Below are positions 4,657-5,972 of a stretch of DNA of 5,972 bases, piece by piece. The position numbers were made by a program, and so were the translations under genes. This stretch comes from Candidatus Latescibacterota bacterium (lineage in GTDB: Bacteria > Latescibacterota > UBA2968 > GCA-2709665): assembly GCA_030746455.1 (NCBI GenBank), contig JASLMQ010000145.1:1-5972 (forward strand). Reading direction: 5' to 3'. The notes under the pieces were generated by a model that saw nothing but the letters and a program-made list of their open reading frames with translations, was not told where the DNA came from and searched no databases. The number at the start of each line of letters is the position of its first letter. Within the stretch, counting starts at the first letter, position 1.

Positions 4657-5972
4657 TCACCCCAACCCCAGCTCCTTCAGCCGTTTCTCTTCCCCAAGGT
4701 TGATCCCATCCTCCACCAGCCGCCTCTGTACCTTCTTGATGTCGACCGTCCTGGGCGTCGCCCCGTCCTGCGCCGCGACTGCTGCGGCGGTTCCCACACA
4801 TTGTCCGAAAACCATCATGCTCGGCCGCGCGCGCATTCCGCTCGGGTCGTGGCCGCGCCGGAGGTAGGCGGCACCCCGTCCGCACACCAGGAGCCCGTCG
4901 ATCCCCTTCGGCAGCGTGATGCTATAGGGCACATCGAACCCGGACGCGGCACCTCCGTGCTCGTGCTCGTGGATGTTCCGGTAAAGCACGTCGTCGAACA
5001 GGGCCCCCGAGAAGCACTCCTCCGGCGTGAGCGTGTGGTCGGCCTCGATGTGGGGGCCGCCCCGCCAACCGAGGAAGGGCGCGCAGAAGGCCAGGTAAGC
5101 CGTCTCGAATCCCGGTGCGTTCGCCCGGTAGAAGGCCACCGCCTTGAAGGCCTGCGCGCGCATGGCGCCCTCGATTCGCGACACCTGGGCGTGGTCCCCG
5201 GCGTCCACGGCACCCGTACAAATCACCGCGAAGACCCCCAGCGCATCATCAGGTCCGCCGAACTGGTGGGTCGTGGACATCCGCACGCCCGGCTCCACCT
5301 CATCTCGCGGTCGATAGCTGCCGTCCTCGTCCGCTCGACGGAGCGCCGCGACGAGCCCCCGGGGATAGCCCCTGGGGGGCTCCCGCAGCATCCCCCTTTT
5401 CTCGGCCCACGCGGTATCCTCCTCGGAGAGCTCGGCGTCCGCTTCCGCGAACGCCTGGTACGCGGCCTTGTCGATGCCGCCGGCGGCGCAGAGCAGTCCC
5501 GTGTCATTGTAATGAGTGGCGTCGTCCTTCCTGAGGTACGGCGGCCGAATGTACTCGGCATACTCATCCCAGGGCTCCAGGTATGCCACCATTCCCGCGC
5601 CTGCCCGTTCCGCGATCGCACCTGACCCCGTCCCGTCCACGGTCACCTTCGCCTTAACGGCCACCCGTCCAGAAACGGTCTCAACGAAGAGACCACGCAG
5701 GACGCCGTCCTCCACGATGGGATCCGACGCCGAGGCCTGGAGGAGCACCTCGACCCCGGCCTCCCGCGACATCTCATAGGCCAGGTAGGAGGCGATGCTG
5801 GCCTCCTCCGGGTTGAAGGTCTCCTCCCCCACCCGGAGACTCTTAAGGCGTTCCATGAATTCCGCCACGATGCCGGCCATGCCGCCGGGCAGGGTCGTAT
5901 CGGCCTCGCGGTCCAGCCCCCCCGCCACGACCATGCCCGGACCGATGTTGCCACCCAGTGTCCCGTACCGTT
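4657..5972 (-). CDS. FAD-dependent oxidoreductase (FAD_oxidored type), N-terminus outside window
   Basis: 437 residues are visible. The reading frame stays open to the window edge, and its first codons give RYGTLGGNIGPGM, matching RFGYPGGNIGPGM at residues 49-61 of the neighbouring flavoprotein. The methionine at 5934 is therefore internal, and about 48 residues with the FAD GxGxxG motif lie beyond position 5972. Similarity to the neighbour runs to the end; in the block around ASYLA...GLFVETVSGR...DGTG I count 41 identical residues of 69. Shared landmarks are QVSR, FYRANAPGFETAYL, GWRGGPHIEADHTLT and the C-terminal LVCGRGAAYLRRG and VGTAAAVAA segments, ending RLKELGLG. A local difference is a histidine-rich stretch HEHEHGG, where the neighbour has FGHVSGGKD. 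It probably arose by duplication and diverged to a related substrate, or works alongside its partner. Substrate unknown. Confidence 0.92.
   Translation of the reverse strand, partial: RYGTLGGNIGPGMVVAGGLDREADTTLPGGMAGIVAEFMERLKSLRVGEETFNPEEASIASYLAYEMSREAGVEVLLQASASDPIVEDGVLRGLFVETVSGRVAVKAKVTVDGTGSGAIAERAGAGMVAYLEPWDEYAEYIRPPYLRKDDATHYNDTGLLCAAGGIDKAAYQAFAEADAELSEEDTAWAEKRGMLREPPRGYPRGLVAALRRADEDGSYRPRDEVEPGVRMSTTHQFGGPDDALGVFAVICTGAVDAGDHAQVSRIEGAMRAQAFKAVAFYRANAPGFETAYLAFCAPFLGWRGGPHIEADHTLTPEECFSGALFDDVLYRNIHEHEHGGAASGFDVPYSITLPKGIDGLLVCGRGAAYLRRGHDPSGMRARPSMMVFGQCVGTAAAVAAQDGATPRTVDIKKVQRRLVEDGINLGEEKRLKELGLG

Noticed and set aside
4579..5625. A 348-codon plus-strand open frame opposite the partial flavoprotein
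   Set aside because: Low-complexity R/H/V-rich translation without motifs; a shadow of the minus-strand gene.
4657..5934. Treating the ATG at 5934 as the start of the partial flavoprotein
   Set aside because: The frame continues upstream with RYGTLGGNIGPG, homologous to residues 49-60 of the neighbour, so this methionine is internal.

Overview
The window is a GC-rich bacterial stretch in which every gene I can support lies on the minus strand, so it reads from position 5972 down to position 1. The mix of a Gfo/Idh/MocA oxidoreductase, a DegT-type aminotransferase, an FCD-domain GntR regulator and FAD_oxidored-type flavoproteins, with short interspersed repeats between genes, resembles uncultured environmental lineages such as Planctomycetota, Lentisphaerota/Verrucomicrobiota, Hydrogenedentota, Armatimonadota or Latescibacterota. 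That placement is an impression from gene content and repeat style; there is no marker gene.

Layout in the direction of transcription: (1) 5972-4657, a flavoprotein lacking its N-terminus because the window cuts it; (2) 4656-4390, a 267-base non-coding stretch with a hairpin, two families of short degenerate repeats and what looks like the leftover C-terminal end of a third flavoprotein gene; (3) 4389-2941, a complete 482-residue flavoprotein paralogous to the first; (4) 2940-2826, the promoter region of the next gene; (5) 2825-2079, a FadR-subfamily GntR repressor-type regulator, apparently transcribed with almost no leader; (6) 2078-1896, a spacer with a strong hairpin followed by a T-rich run, probably a terminator or attenuator; (7) 1895-741, a PLP-dependent sugar or cyclitol aminotransferase; (8) 741-1, a Gfo/Idh/MocA-family protein overlapping the aminotransferase by one base and cut off by the window start.

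The locus looks like a regulated carbohydrate (sugar, sugar acid or cyclitol) metabolic cluster. A MocA-type oxidoreductase plus a DegT aminotransferase is the usual enzyme pair for turning a hydroxyl into an amine through a keto intermediate, but the MocA-type protein lacks the usual catalytic lysine, so its chemistry is uncertain. The flavoproteins probably oxidise or reduce a related small molecule. The regulator probably senses a carboxylated metabolite. No substrate can be named from sequence alone. I see no defence system, CRISPR array, RNA gene or intact mobile element. The most unusual parts are the repeat-filled flavoprotein spacer with its candidate gene remnant, the near-leaderless regulator promoter, and the non-canonical MocA-type active site.
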